DNA of 51,941 nt from Acidimicrobiaceae bacterium. Its GTDB lineage: Bacteria; Actinomycetota; Acidimicrobiia; Acidimicrobiales; RAAP-2. This document shows positions 42,567 through 51,245 of this stretch, in pieces (position 1 is the stretch's first letter; each line of letters begins with the position of its first letter). The notes under the pieces are model-generated. The model had not been told where the DNA came from and did no database searches. It saw nothing but the letters and a program-made list of their open reading frames with translations. The DNA lies in assembly GCA_003158855.1 (NCBI GenBank), contig PMLJ01000023.1, positions 1 through 51,941 on the forward strand, written 5' to 3'. The translations under genes and the position numbers were made by a program.

Positions 42567-43379
42567 ATGAGTTCTGGCCCAATCGTCCCAACAGGCCTCC
42601 ACTTCGTTGAAGATTCGCCGGTTCCAGGACTCGCCGTCGCCGAACGCCGCGTGCACAATCCCCTTGCGACCGTGATCTGCATCCACGGAGGGCTTGATCG
42701 AGGCGGATCATTTGCTCGCCTTGCCCGCAGGGCCAAGGCCTTCGACATCATCGCCTACGACCGGCGCGGCTATCAGGGCTCGCGAAGCCTGCAACCGCTC
42801 TCCCTCGAGCACCACGTGCAGGACCTCCTCGCCCTTGCCCGTCGCGAGTCGCAACGCGGTCCCGTAATCTACTTCGGCCACAGTTTCGGAGGTGTTGTTG
42901 CCTTCGGCGCCGCAATCGAAGATCCGTCGCCGGTGCAGCTCGTCATCAACTACGAGAGCCCCCTACCGTGGATTCTGTCGCGCGAGAATTCAAGACCACA
43001 ACTCGGCGACGACCCGGAGTTCGAGGCCGAATCCTTCTTCCGTCGAATGGTCTCCAACAGTGCTTGGGAGCGTCTCAGCGAGTCGGAACGCCAGTCGCGG
43101 CGTATGGACGGACCCGCGTTGTTCAGCGACCTCGCGTTGCTGCGAACTGGCGCCATGCCCTTTGATCTGGTCGATCTGAAGACTCCGACGCTGTACGCGC
43201 ACGGCGACTGGGTGGTTGCGGACTACTACCGTCGGCTCAGCGCGCTACTATCGACGATCAACCCTCTGATAGCGATCCGCGAGATCCACAACGCCCGCCA
43301 CGGTGCCCATCTCTCCAGTCCCGATCAGCTCGCAACACTTATTCTTGAGACCTGGAACAGACCATGCAAGTCGGAGTAA
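42567..43379 (+). CDS. Alpha/beta hydrolase-fold enzyme
   Basis: A 270-residue hydrolase. The HGG oxyanion motif is in ICIHGGLDRGGSF, the nucleophile serine in YFGHSFGGVVAF, a likely acid in YAHGDWVVADYY and the histidine in NARHGAHLSSP. Substrate unknown. It overlaps the SDR39U1-like gene by 16 bases, so the pair is co-expressed from the leaderless-type promoter and possible operator at 42549-42567. Confidence 0.85.
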   Translation: MSSGPIVPTGLHFVEDSPVPGLAVAERRVHNPLATVICIHGGLDRGGSFARLARRAKAFDIIAYDRRGYQGSRSLQPLSLEHHVQDLLALARRESQRGPVIYFGHSFGGVVAFGAAIEDPSPVQLVINYESPLPWILSRENSRPQLGDDPEFEAESFFRRMVSNSAWERLSESERQSRRMDGPALFSDLALLRTGAMPFDLVDLKTPTLYAHGDWVVADYYRRLSALLSTINPLIAIREIHNARHGAHLSSPDQLATLILETWNRPCKSE

Positions 43380-44269
43380 CCGGTTCCTCGGGGTTTATCG
43401 GCACCGCCCTCGTCGAGGCTTTGCGTGAACGCGGCGACGACGTGGTGCGCTTCGTGCGCCCGACCGGACCACCGGACACGAAGGAGGCGGTTCGCTGGGA
43501 TCCCTCTCGTCAACTCATCGACGAAGGTGACCTGCGCCGAGTCGGCGGCTTCGACGCCGTCGTTCACCTCGCGGGTGCGGGAATCGCGGACAAGCGCTGG
43601 ACCGAGGCGCGTAAGCGGGAGATTCTCCTCTCGCGCACTAGTTCGACCTCGCTACTCGTGCACGCTCTCCAGTCAGCGGGCACCGCTGTTCTCGCCAGCG
43701 GGTCGGCGATTGGCTACTACGGCTCACGTGGCGACGAGGTGCTCGATGAAGCCTCTGGCCAAGGCAATGACTTCCTCGCCGGAGTCTGCCGTGCGTGGGA
43801 AGACGCCGCTCTCGAGCTCGCCGCGCATGGCTCGACTGTCGCCCTGCTGCGCACCGGCATCGTGATGAGCCGCCACGGGGGCGCCTTGAAGAAGCAGCTG
43901 CCGCTCTTTCGCCTAGGTTTGGGCGGAGCACTCGCCACCGGACAGCAGTGGCTGAGCCCGATTTCGTTGCGCGATGAGATACGCGCCATTCTTTGGATCA
44001 TCGATCAACGCATCGCCGGTCCGGTGAATCTGGTTTCCCCGGAACCTCTGAAGAACTGTGACTTCACAAGGGTTCTCGCCCACGAACTACGTCGCCCGGC
44101 GTTGGCTCGGGCTCCCGCGTTCGCCCTCAAGATTGCCCTCGGGAGTGATCTGGCCACCGGGGCGGTACTCGCGAGCCAACGAGTTCTTCCAAGAATCCTT
44201 GGAGAAACCGGCTTTTCATTCGAACAGCCGACTGCAGCATCGATAATCTCCTCAGCGCTCACGGCCTGA
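43364..44269 (+). CDS. SDR39U1/TIGR01777-type NAD-dependent epimerase-family protein
   Basis: A 301-residue extended short-chain dehydrogenase of the YfcH/SDR39U1 group. The dinucleotide motif is VTGSSGFIGTALVEAL at residues 5-20; VVHLAGAGIADKRW and the family signature ASGSAIGYYGSRGDEVLDE follow, as does the DUF1731 C-terminal region (GPVNLVSPEPLKNCDFTRVLA). The family is widespread but its reaction is not firmly known. It shares 16 bases with the upstream hydrolase. Confidence 0.88.
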   Translation: MQVGVTGSSGFIGTALVEALRERGDDVVRFVRPTGPPDTKEAVRWDPSRQLIDEGDLRRVGGFDAVVHLAGAGIADKRWTEARKREILLSRTSSTSLLVHALQSAGTAVLASGSAIGYYGSRGDEVLDEASGQGNDFLAGVCRAWEDAALELAAHGSTVALLRTGIVMSRHGGALKKQLPLFRLGLGGALATGQQWLSPISLRDEIRAILWIIDQRIAGPVNLVSPEPLKNCDFTRVLAHELRRPALARAPAFALKIALGSDLATGAVLASQRVLPRILGETGFSFEQPTAASIISSALTA

Positions 44270-44452
44270 GGAAACCAGAATTCGGGGCCGGCTGACATTG
44301 ATTCAAGGATTCTTATATTATTTTTCCCTTTTCTTAATTTCACGCTTACAACTTGTATCCCCTGATAGCCCCCGATACAGTGGCCGGTAATCCATCTTTT
44401 GGATGGGCAAATTGAAGGTGACCACTTCGTGGTTCAGGGAGGCAATATCAAT
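44270..44452 (+). promoter_or_regulatory. Promoter and leader of the peptide-transporter operon
   Basis: This 183-bp region precedes the substrate-binding protein. CTGACA (44292-44297) and TATATT (44314-44319) with a 16-bp spacer make a good housekeeping-type promoter, followed by an unusually AT-rich run to about 44340. Transcription from there gives a leader of about 125 bases containing a short hairpin (CCATC-TTTTG-GATGG, 44391-44405). AGGGAGG lies ten bases before the ATG at 44453. Confidence 0.55.
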
Positions 44453-46300
44453 ATGCAATTTAAGAACAAGCTGAGGCTTGCGGTGACGATCGGCGCAGTA
44501 GCCGGTACGTTGTCGCTGGGCCTCATAGTTCCGAGCGTGAGTGGTGCGAGTTCGGCAAGTACTGCGTCGAACACGATCACCTTTGCCGAAGGTCCGGGCG
44601 CAAGCCCTAATTATATATTGCCTTACATGTCTTGTGCCACCTTTTCAGTGAGCACAATCAACGCGTTCATCCTCGAAATGTATCGACCGGTCTACTGGTT
44701 CGGACTTGGCTCTTCGGCGGCCGTCGTACCCAAGCTGTCCACCGCTGACATGCCGGTCATGAGCAACGGCAACAAGACCGTCACCATCAAGATGAAGGGC
44801 TGGAAGTTCTCCGACGGTCAGACCGTCAACGCCGAATCAGTCATGTTCAACTTGAACATGTACAAGGCGGACCCGACGGCGTACTGTGGCTACAACGCCG
44901 GGTACGGTATCCCGGACCAGGTGGCGTCGGCGAGCGGTTCAGGCAACACCGTGACCATCAAATTCAAGGTGAGCGTGAACCCGAACTGGATTCTCTACAA
45001 CTACCTCTCCGAGTTGACCCCAATGCCCAACACTTGGGACATCACGGCTCCCGGCAAGCCCTCGACCTGCGCGTCGGGTGCGTACGGTGCCGCTTCGACG
45101 AAGACAGCGTGCAACGCCGTGTTGAAGTACCTTTCGGCACAAGCGGCCAAGACCTCTACCTACACCGACGCCCTGTGGCAGTCCGGTGTCGATGGTCCTT
45201 GGAAGTTGTCGGCATTCGACAACCTCGGCAATGTCACGTTCGTACCGAACCCGACCTACTCTGGCCCCCAGAAGGCCCAGGTCAAGTACGTGAAGGAACT
45301 GGCCTACGCGTCAGCCACGGCTGAGCAGACAGCGCTTCGAGCGGGAACTATCGACCTGGGTTACGTCGACAACTCGGTGCTGACGAGCCAGGGAACGGCC
45401 ACGAAGCCGGGAGCGAACTGGTCGGCGGTCGCGAGCAACTACAACCTTGAGGTTGGTGCGCCGTGGTCGGTCGACTACGCCGCCTACAACTTCAACAAGA
45501 AGAGCCCGGAGGCCGTCTTCCTTAACCAGCTCTACATCCGCCAGGCAGTCCAAATGACCGTAGACCAGAAGACGATGATCAAGAAGATCTTCAAGGGCTA
45601 CGGCTACGTCCAGATCAACCCACTTCCACCGGTGACGCCTTCGTCAATCTCGGGTGGCGCATCGACGACGAATCCGTATCCGTACAACCCGACCAAGGCC
45701 GCAGCTCTTCTGAAGAGCCATGGCTGGGTCGTGACCGGCGGCAACGCGACGTGTCAGAAGGTCGGCACCGGTTCATCCGACTGTGGCGCCGGGATCACCA
45801 AGGGTGAGAAGTTGACGTTGTCGCTGGAGTACGGAAGTGGCAGCCCCGCCTTGACCCTGCAGGTCAACACCGAGGTCTCCGAGTGGAAGACCCTCGGCAT
45901 CACCACCAAGATCCTCACGGTGCCCTTCAACAGCGTCGTCAGTGACTGTGTTGGCAACTCAGCGAACTGGAGCATCTGTCTGTGGGGTGCGGGCTGGATC
46001 TACGCGCCCGACTACTACCCATCAGGCGAGTCACTGTACGTGCCGGGTGCCAGTTTCAACATCGGTGCATTCAGCGATCCTGCGTTGACCACAGCCGTCA
46101 AGGCCTCGACCTTTGGGACCGCATCGCTGAAGCAGTTCGCGAACATCGCGGCGAAGGACCTTCCGGATCTCTACCAGCCGAACACCACGAACAACTACAC
46201 GGGTAGCGGCATCGGTGAAGTCATCAAGACGTTGAAGAGCAAGATCGGCTTCGTTCCGAACTCGCTCGAGAACTTCATGCCGGAGTACTACTCGTACTAA
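44453..46300 (+). CDS. ABC transporter substrate-binding protein, peptide/nickel family (SBP family 5)
   Basis: A 615-residue extracytoplasmic solute-binding protein. A signal peptide (KNKLRLAVTIGAVAGTLSLG, then VPSVSGASSAS) is followed by family 5 features: WKFSDGQTVNAESVMFNLNMY near residue 125 and QLYIRQAVQMTVDQ near 365. The hydrophobic start has no lipobox cysteine, so the protein may be released or held otherwise than by lipid, unusual for a Gram-positive solute receptor. It heads an operon with DppB/DppC-type permeases. Peptides are the likely substrate, but family members also take nickel or sugars. Confidence 0.88.
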   Translation: MQFKNKLRLAVTIGAVAGTLSLGLIVPSVSGASSASTASNTITFAEGPGASPNYILPYMSCATFSVSTINAFILEMYRPVYWFGLGSSAAVVPKLSTADMPVMSNGNKTVTIKMKGWKFSDGQTVNAESVMFNLNMYKADPTAYCGYNAGYGIPDQVASASGSGNTVTIKFKVSVNPNWILYNYLSELTPMPNTWDITAPGKPSTCASGAYGAASTKTACNAVLKYLSAQAAKTSTYTDALWQSGVDGPWKLSAFDNLGNVTFVPNPTYSGPQKAQVKYVKELAYASATAEQTALRAGTIDLGYVDNSVLTSQGTATKPGANWSAVASNYNLEVGAPWSVDYAAYNFNKKSPEAVFLNQLYIRQAVQMTVDQKTMIKKIFKGYGYVQINPLPPVTPSSISGGASTTNPYPYNPTKAAALLKSHGWVVTGGNATCQKVGTGSSDCGAGITKGEKLTLSLEYGSGSPALTLQVNTEVSEWKTLGITTKILTVPFNSVVSDCVGNSANWSICLWGAGWIYAPDYYPSGESLYVPGASFNIGAFSDPALTTAVKASTFGTASLKQFANIAAKDLPDLYQPNTTNNYTGSGIGEVIKTLKSKIGFVPNSLENFMPEYYSY

Positions 46301-46326
46301 CCAAGCAGTTCAACTGGAAGTCTCAG

Positions 46327-46373
46327 CTACAGCAACAAACGGTTCCCCAGGCGGGAGCCGTTTGTTGCTGTAG
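46327..46373 (+). terminator. Long perfect hairpin between the substrate-binding protein and permease genes
   Basis: Bases 46327-46347 and 46353-46373 form a 21-bp stem (one G-U pair in RNA) closed by a five-base loop (CAGGC). No T-run follows. It lies 27 bases after the binding-protein stop and 86 before the permease start. Such structures usually stabilise the upstream mRNA and reduce read-through, giving a large excess of binding protein over permease. Confidence 0.75.
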
Positions 46374-46458
46374 TGGGCCATGGAATCGCTTGGCTCGAGG
46401 CGCAATCAACGGTTATGCGCCAACGATTTCACGGGAACCTCGCTGATAAACTGCCGCC

Positions 46459-47430
46459 ATGCTGAACTATGTGCTCCGGCGACTGGTGCAATCCTTCGTC
46501 GTACTGCTCATCGTGATGCTGATCATCTTCACGCTTCCTTACTTCGAAACCAACGGCATATTGGCCCCGGCGTACATTGTTCTCGGTACCCACGCGACCC
46601 CTAATGCGGTGCACCTCTGGGGAGTCCAGAACGGGATGTTCCACCCCTATTTCGTGCGGTTCTGGAACTACCTCGACCAAGTCTTCGTCCACTTCAACCT
46701 GGGGCACTCGTACAAGCAGAACCTGTCGGTCTGGGGAATCATCTCTCTGTATGTTCCACGCACCATCTGGCTGGCCCTCACCTCGCTCATCTTGACGGTG
46801 TTGATCGCCCTTCCCCTGGGAATCTTCCAGGCCTCCCGGCGAAACACTGCCTTCGACTACGTCGCGACGAGCACTGCCTTCGTTCTCTACGGCATACCGG
46901 CCTTCCTGCTAGGCATCTTGGTGCTGCAGTTCTTCAGCTTCGGTTGGCCCCACCTGCCGGCGTCACCGCCCGGAGGTGTCGCCGCGTGGGCGATGTTCAC
47001 CGACCCCGCAGGCTTCGTCCTGCCGGTCCTGACGCTGACCCTGCTCAGCATCGCCTTCCTCAGCCGTTTCATGCGCAGCGCCGTCCTGGAGGTGCTGGTC
47101 CAGGACTACGTGCGCACCGCCAAAGCGAAGGGCTGCAGCACAACCCGGGTGCTCTTTCGCCATTCGCTTCGCAACGCACTCGGCCCCATCGTGATCATTC
47201 TCGGCCTCTACTTCCCCGGGCTCTTGGGAGGAGCGGTCGTCATCGAGAGCGTCTTCAACTACAGCGGACTCGGAATCCAGACTATCAACGCCGCTTCCAC
47301 CCTCGACATCCCCACAGTGCTCGGCATCACCCTGTTGGTGGCGATACTGACGCTGCTGGGCAACTTCATAGCCGACATCATGCTTGGCGTCGTGAACCCG
47401 CGGATTCGAATTGAGAGGTCCGGTCAATGA
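46459..47430 (+). CDS. ABC transporter permease, DppB/OppB type
   Basis: A 323-residue inner membrane permease. The opening MLNYVLRRLVQSFVVLLIVM is the family N-terminal span; later blocks are IFQASRRNTAFDYVAT, FLLGILVLQFFSFGW and the cytoplasmic EAA-type loop DYVRTAKAKGCSTTRVLFRHSLRNA. The C-terminal FNYSGLGIQTINAAS is also typical. It overlaps the DppC gene by four bases (ATGA). An unusually long external segment occurs between spans one and two (about residues 35-95), common in this subfamily. Confidence 0.93.
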   Translation: MLNYVLRRLVQSFVVLLIVMLIIFTLPYFETNGILAPAYIVLGTHATPNAVHLWGVQNGMFHPYFVRFWNYLDQVFVHFNLGHSYKQNLSVWGIISLYVPRTIWLALTSLILTVLIALPLGIFQASRRNTAFDYVATSTAFVLYGIPAFLLGILVLQFFSFGWPHLPASPPGGVAAWAMFTDPAGFVLPVLTLTLLSIAFLSRFMRSAVLEVLVQDYVRTAKAKGCSTTRVLFRHSLRNALGPIVIILGLYFPGLLGGAVVIESVFNYSGLGIQTINAASTLDIPTVLGITLLVAILTLLGNFIADIMLGVVNPRIRIERSGQ

Positions 47431-48365
47431 GCGATCCCTACGACGTCCCGCCGGCTGACACCGGCGTCGAGACTGCTGAGGGCTTGGACACCAACTTGGG
47501 CGACGTCATCGTGCCGATGTGGCAACAGCGCCTGCGCATCTTCGCTCACAACAAGCTGGCTATCGCTTCGGTCATCTTTCTCGTCGCATTGGTCATCTTC
47601 TGTTACCTAGGCCCGATCCTGTATCACACCAACCAGACCGATCAGGCAATAGCCCTCAATAATCCATTCAACGCAGCTCCATCTGCGCGCCACCTGCTGG
47701 GAACGGACAGTTCGGGATTCGATGAGTTGGGACGGATCATGTTCGGTGGTGAGTATTCGCTCAGCCTTGGCATGCTCGCGGGAATCATCACCATTGTGGT
47801 CGGGACGATTTACGGGATGATTTCCGGGTTCTTGGGCGGGATCGTGGACACCGTCATGATGCGCATCCTCGACGCGCTCCTCTCAATTCCCCTGCTCTTC
47901 CTCTTGATCACGCTCATCGCAGTCTTCACGAGGTCGACGCTCTTCCTTATCATCATCATCGGGGTGACCGGATGGTTCGGGAATGCGCGCATAATTAGGG
48001 GCGATGCCCTGCTCATAAAAAAGCTCGAGTACTCTCAAGCCGCCACCGCCATGGGCGCCAGCAAATGGCACATCATCACCCGCCACGTCTTTCCCAACTC
48101 GATGAGCAACATCGTCACCGTCGCGACGTTCTCGGTGGCGGACGCGATCCTCTTCCTTTCCACGTTGGGGTTCCTCGGTCTTGGAATCCCCGCTCCCCAA
48201 ACCGACTGGGGAACCATGCTGCAAGAAGGCTCCGTGCAGCAGTCCAATGGATTCTGGTGGGAGATCTACCCGACGGCGCTGCTCTTCGTGTTGCTCATCG
48301 TGGCCATCACCTACGTGGGCGAAGCCCTTCGCGACGCGTTCGAAGTTCGCCTCCTCGAACGTTAG
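47427..48365 (+). CDS. ABC transporter permease, DppC/OppC type
   Basis: A 312-residue permease with a cytoplasmic N-terminus, six or so membrane spans, and signatures HLLGTDSSGFDELGRIMFGG, ADAILFLSTLGFLGLGIPAP and the EAA loop EYSQAATAMGASKWHIITRH. With the DppB-type gene it forms the heterodimeric channel of the importer. ATP-binding subunits are supplied by the convergent fused gene at 48428-50452. Confidence 0.93.
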   Translation: MSDPYDVPPADTGVETAEGLDTNLGDVIVPMWQQRLRIFAHNKLAIASVIFLVALVIFCYLGPILYHTNQTDQAIALNNPFNAAPSARHLLGTDSSGFDELGRIMFGGEYSLSLGMLAGIITIVVGTIYGMISGFLGGIVDTVMMRILDALLSIPLLFLLITLIAVFTRSTLFLIIIIGVTGWFGNARIIRGDALLIKKLEYSQAATAMGASKWHIITRHVFPNSMSNIVTVATFSVADAILFLSTLGFLGLGIPAPQTDWGTMLQEGSVQQSNGFWWEIYPTALLFVLLIVAITYVGEALRDAFEVRLLER

Positions 48366-48427
48366 GTCTCGTCATCGAGTCCTCACCGAGCCAGGTGACG
48401 TTCGAACTCAACACCGTCAAACGAACG

Positions 48428-50452
48428 TTAGAAGCGCTCGCCCAACGTCACCGGCGTCTTCAAGGGAAAGTGGCACGCCGCCCGCTGGGTTTCACCGAAA
48501 TCTTGGTACTTGGGTTCCTCGTTTGCGCAGACGTCCTGCGCTTTCGGGCAGCGGGTCCTGAAGCGGCAACCTGACGGTGGGTTTACGGGCGAGGGAAGCT
48601 CCCCTCTGACCTGGCTGCCGCGGCGTTTGTGGGCCTGCTCGGGATCGGGCACCGGCACCGCGTCCAGGAGGCCTTGGGTGTATGGGTGCGCCGGGGAGCG
48701 AAACACCGACTCCGCGTCACCCAGCTCAACGATCTTACCCAAGTACATGACGGCAATCGTGTTGGCCATGTAGTAGACGACCGCGAGGTCATGGCTTACC
48801 ATCACGTAGGTGAGGTTGTGCTCGCGCTGGAGTTCCTTCATCAGATTCAGAATCTGCGCCTGGATAGAGACATCGAGCGCGGATACGGGCTCGTCGGCGA
48901 CGATCAGACGGGGGTTGAGCGCCAGGGCCCGGGCGAATCCGATACGCTGACGCTGTCCGCCCGAGAACTCGTGCGGGTAACGGTCCGCAGCCATCCGGTC
49001 GAGGCCCACGGAGAGCAGGAGTTCGCTCACGCGTTCCTTCTGCTGAGCCTTCGTGCCCGCTCCCTGGATCAACAGTGGCTCTCCCAGAATCTGGGCGACC
49101 TTCATACGCGGGTCAAGCGAAGAATACGGGTCCTGGAACATCATCTGACGATCTCGACGGTCGGCGCGCGACGGCTTGTGCCCCTTCGCTGACACGAGTT
49201 TTCCGTCGAAATGGACGGTGCCGGCAGTCACCGGCTCGAGACCCACCAGCATGCGCCCGATGGTCGTCTTGCCGCAGCCTGATTCACCCACGAGTCCCAA
49301 GGTCTCGCCTTGATTGAGCGTGAAGCTAACGCTCGATACCGCTTGGATGGCCCCGGTCTTGTGGCGAATCAACCCGCTCCGGATCGGATACTCCTTCACC
49401 AGCCCCTCGACTCGCATCAGCTCATTGGCCGGCTCGCCGAGCGCCGCCGCGACCTCTTCTCTCGAGCGCACGACGAGGGGCTTGGGACCAGAAGTCGGAT
49501 GGAAGCACGCGTACGCGTGGTTACCCTCGACGGCCAACTGGGGCTCCTCGATTCGGCATTGATCGGTGGCGAATGAGCATCTCGGCGCAAAACGGCATGC
49601 CACTATCACCTTGCTCAGATTGGGGGGCATGCCGGCGATCGAGGAGAGCTCGTGCTTGGTCGTGTTCTCCATGTTAGGCATGGAAGCGAGGAGCGCCTGG
49701 GTGTAGGGGTGGCGCATCGACCGAAAGAGCTCCGGCGTCGCCGCCTCCTCGGCCTTCTTGCCGCCGTACATGACGATCACCCGATCGGTGCGGCCCGCGA
49801 TCACGCCCATATCGTGGGTAATCAAGAGTACCGCCATGTCCAGTTCCCTGCGCAAGTTATCGAGGATGTCAAGAATCTGGGCTTGGATGGTGACGTCAAG
49901 CGCCGTCGTAGGCTCGTCGGCGATCAACAACTTCGGACTGCACACCAGACCCATTGCGATAATGACGCGTTGACGCAGGCCACCGGAAAGCTCGAACGGG
50001 TACTGGTTGAGCCGCTCGGCGGGACGCGGCATCTCAACCATTTCGAGAACTTCCAAAGCGCGCTTGCGGGCGTCAGCTTCGCTCGCGCCAGTATGAATTC
50101 GCAGGCCTTCACCGATCTGACGACCGATCTTGGTGGTGGGATTTAGCGAACTCATGGGGTCTTGAGGGATGAGCGCGATGGTTCGACCCCGCTGGCTTTG
50201 CATCTCCTTCTCCGAAAGCGACGCAAGGTCCACGCCGTTGAGCAGGACGTTACCGCTCGCGATCTTCCCGTTACCGGGCAGGAGTCGCATGATGGCCAGT
50301 CCGGAGGTCGTCTTGCCGCAGCCCGACTCGCCCACGAGACCCACGCACTCTCCGGGATCGATCGAGAGCGAAAAATCATCCACTGCGGTCGCAAACTTGT
50401 CACGCGACAAAAACTGAACCTTCAAGTTGTTGACGGTGAGCAAAGTTGACAT
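48428..50452 (-). CDS. Fused double ABC ATPase (DppD-DppF type) of the peptide importer
   Basis: A 674-residue protein carrying two nucleotide-binding domains. Domain one: Walker A GESGCGKTTSGLAI near residue 40, signature LSGGLRQRV, Walker B LLIADEPTTALD; domain two: Walker A GESGCGKTTIGRML, signature FSGGQRQRIGFARAL, Walker B LIVADEPVSALD. Each ends with the oligopeptide-transporter C-terminal cysteine region (CRFAPRCSFATDQC and CRFRTRCPKAQDVC). DppD and DppF are usually separate; here they are fused. It is convergent with the permease genes rather than in their operon, so expression is under separate control. Confidence 0.92.
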   Translation of the reverse strand: MSTLLTVNNLKVQFLSRDKFATAVDDFSLSIDPGECVGLVGESGCGKTTSGLAIMRLLPGNGKIASGNVLLNGVDLASLSEKEMQSQRGRTIALIPQDPMSSLNPTTKIGRQIGEGLRIHTGASEADARKRALEVLEMVEMPRPAERLNQYPFELSGGLRQRVIIAMGLVCSPKLLIADEPTTALDVTIQAQILDILDNLRRELDMAVLLITHDMGVIAGRTDRVIVMYGGKKAEEAATPELFRSMRHPYTQALLASMPNMENTTKHELSSIAGMPPNLSKVIVACRFAPRCSFATDQCRIEEPQLAVEGNHAYACFHPTSGPKPLVVRSREEVAAALGEPANELMRVEGLVKEYPIRSGLIRHKTGAIQAVSSVSFTLNQGETLGLVGESGCGKTTIGRMLVGLEPVTAGTVHFDGKLVSAKGHKPSRADRRDRQMMFQDPYSSLDPRMKVAQILGEPLLIQGAGTKAQQKERVSELLLSVGLDRMAADRYPHEFSGGQRQRIGFARALALNPRLIVADEPVSALDVSIQAQILNLMKELQREHNLTYVMVSHDLAVVYYMANTIAVMYLGKIVELGDAESVFRSPAHPYTQGLLDAVPVPDPEQAHKRRGSQVRGELPSPVNPPSGCRFRTRCPKAQDVCANEEPKYQDFGETQRAACHFPLKTPVTLGERF

Positions 50453-50529
50453 GGTTACGCGATCTTACTCGTCGACGTTGGTTTCCCAGGTCTCAAGATT
50501 CGCGGAGAATCCAATCCAGGCGCGGGTGA

Positions 50530-51201
50530 TCAGTGCTGCCATTGAGGCAGTCTCCATGACTGGCGATGTTGAAGGGTTGGACCCTGCTCTCGAATTGCCG
50601 CGAGATGTTGCGGTGCCCCGTAACCCTTGTTCGACGACCAGCCAAATTCCGGACATGCCTCGTGCAGTTGGACCATCAACTGATCGCGACTGACCTTGGC
50701 GAGGACTGCCGCGGCGGCGATGGCGGCGCTACGTTGATCCCCTTTCACAATGGTGGTGTAGGGCAATCGCGCGTACGCCAGCCGCGGCGGCGGATCCACA
50801 CCGAATCCGACGTCGAGAGGCGCCGTCAAGAAATTGAACGATCCATCAATCAAGGCGTGGGTCGGGCAGATCCTCAGTCCATCGAGGGCCCTCGTCGCGG
50901 CTACCGCGAGGGCCAGTCGAAGCCCCCACGCATCTATCTCGCGCGCGCTCACCGAACCGAGGGACCAGTCGGCCGACCACGCCCTCAACGGTTCGACGAG
51001 CGCTTCGCGCTGCGATACCGTCAAGAGCTTCGAGTCGTTGAGTCCCGCGGGCGCGGGCGCGTCATTCACGACAACAACGGCGCCGACGGTCAGAGGTCCA
51101 GCCAGGGCGCCTCGACCCACCTCGTCGATCCCGACCACCACTTGACCCCGGGCGACCAACGGGCGCTCGTGGGAAAGCAGGTCGGCATCGGTTGAGGTCA
51201 C
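50530..51201 (-). CDS. rnhB: Ribonuclease HII
   Basis: A 223-residue endonuclease that cuts the RNA strand at ribonucleotides in DNA. Signature blocks: GIDEVGRGALAGPL (catalytic aspartate and glutamate), LNDSKLLTVSQRE, HALIDGSFNF (third aspartate), TIVKGDQRSAAIAAAAVLAKVSRD and GWSSNKGYGAPQHLAAI. The GTG at 51201 is seven bases after TACCCT, a leaderless-type start; GGAGG directly touches the GTG and cannot serve as a normal ribosome binding site. An in-frame ATG at 51237 would leave only eight bases to divergent cofC and is less likely. Confidence 0.95.
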   Translation of the reverse strand: MTSTDADLLSHERPLVARGQVVVGIDEVGRGALAGPLTVGAVVVVNDAPAPAGLNDSKLLTVSQREALVEPLRAWSADWSLGSVSAREIDAWGLRLALAVAATRALDGLRICPTHALIDGSFNFLTAPLDVGFGVDPPPRLAYARLPYTTIVKGDQRSAAIAAAAVLAKVSRDQLMVQLHEACPEFGWSSNKGYGAPQHLAAIREQGPTLQHRQSWRLPQWQH

Positions 51202-51245
51202 CCTCCTAAGGGTACCGATGGTCGTTGCCCCTAGCATTCACACTC
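51202..51245. promoter_or_regulatory. Divergent leaderless-type promoters of rnhB and cofC
   Basis: TACCCT on the minus strand (51209-51214) lies seven bases before the rnhB GTG, and TAGCAT on the plus strand (51232-51237) eight bases before the cofC ATG. Both genes appear to start transcription at or beside the start codon within a 44-bp interval. Confidence 0.5.
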
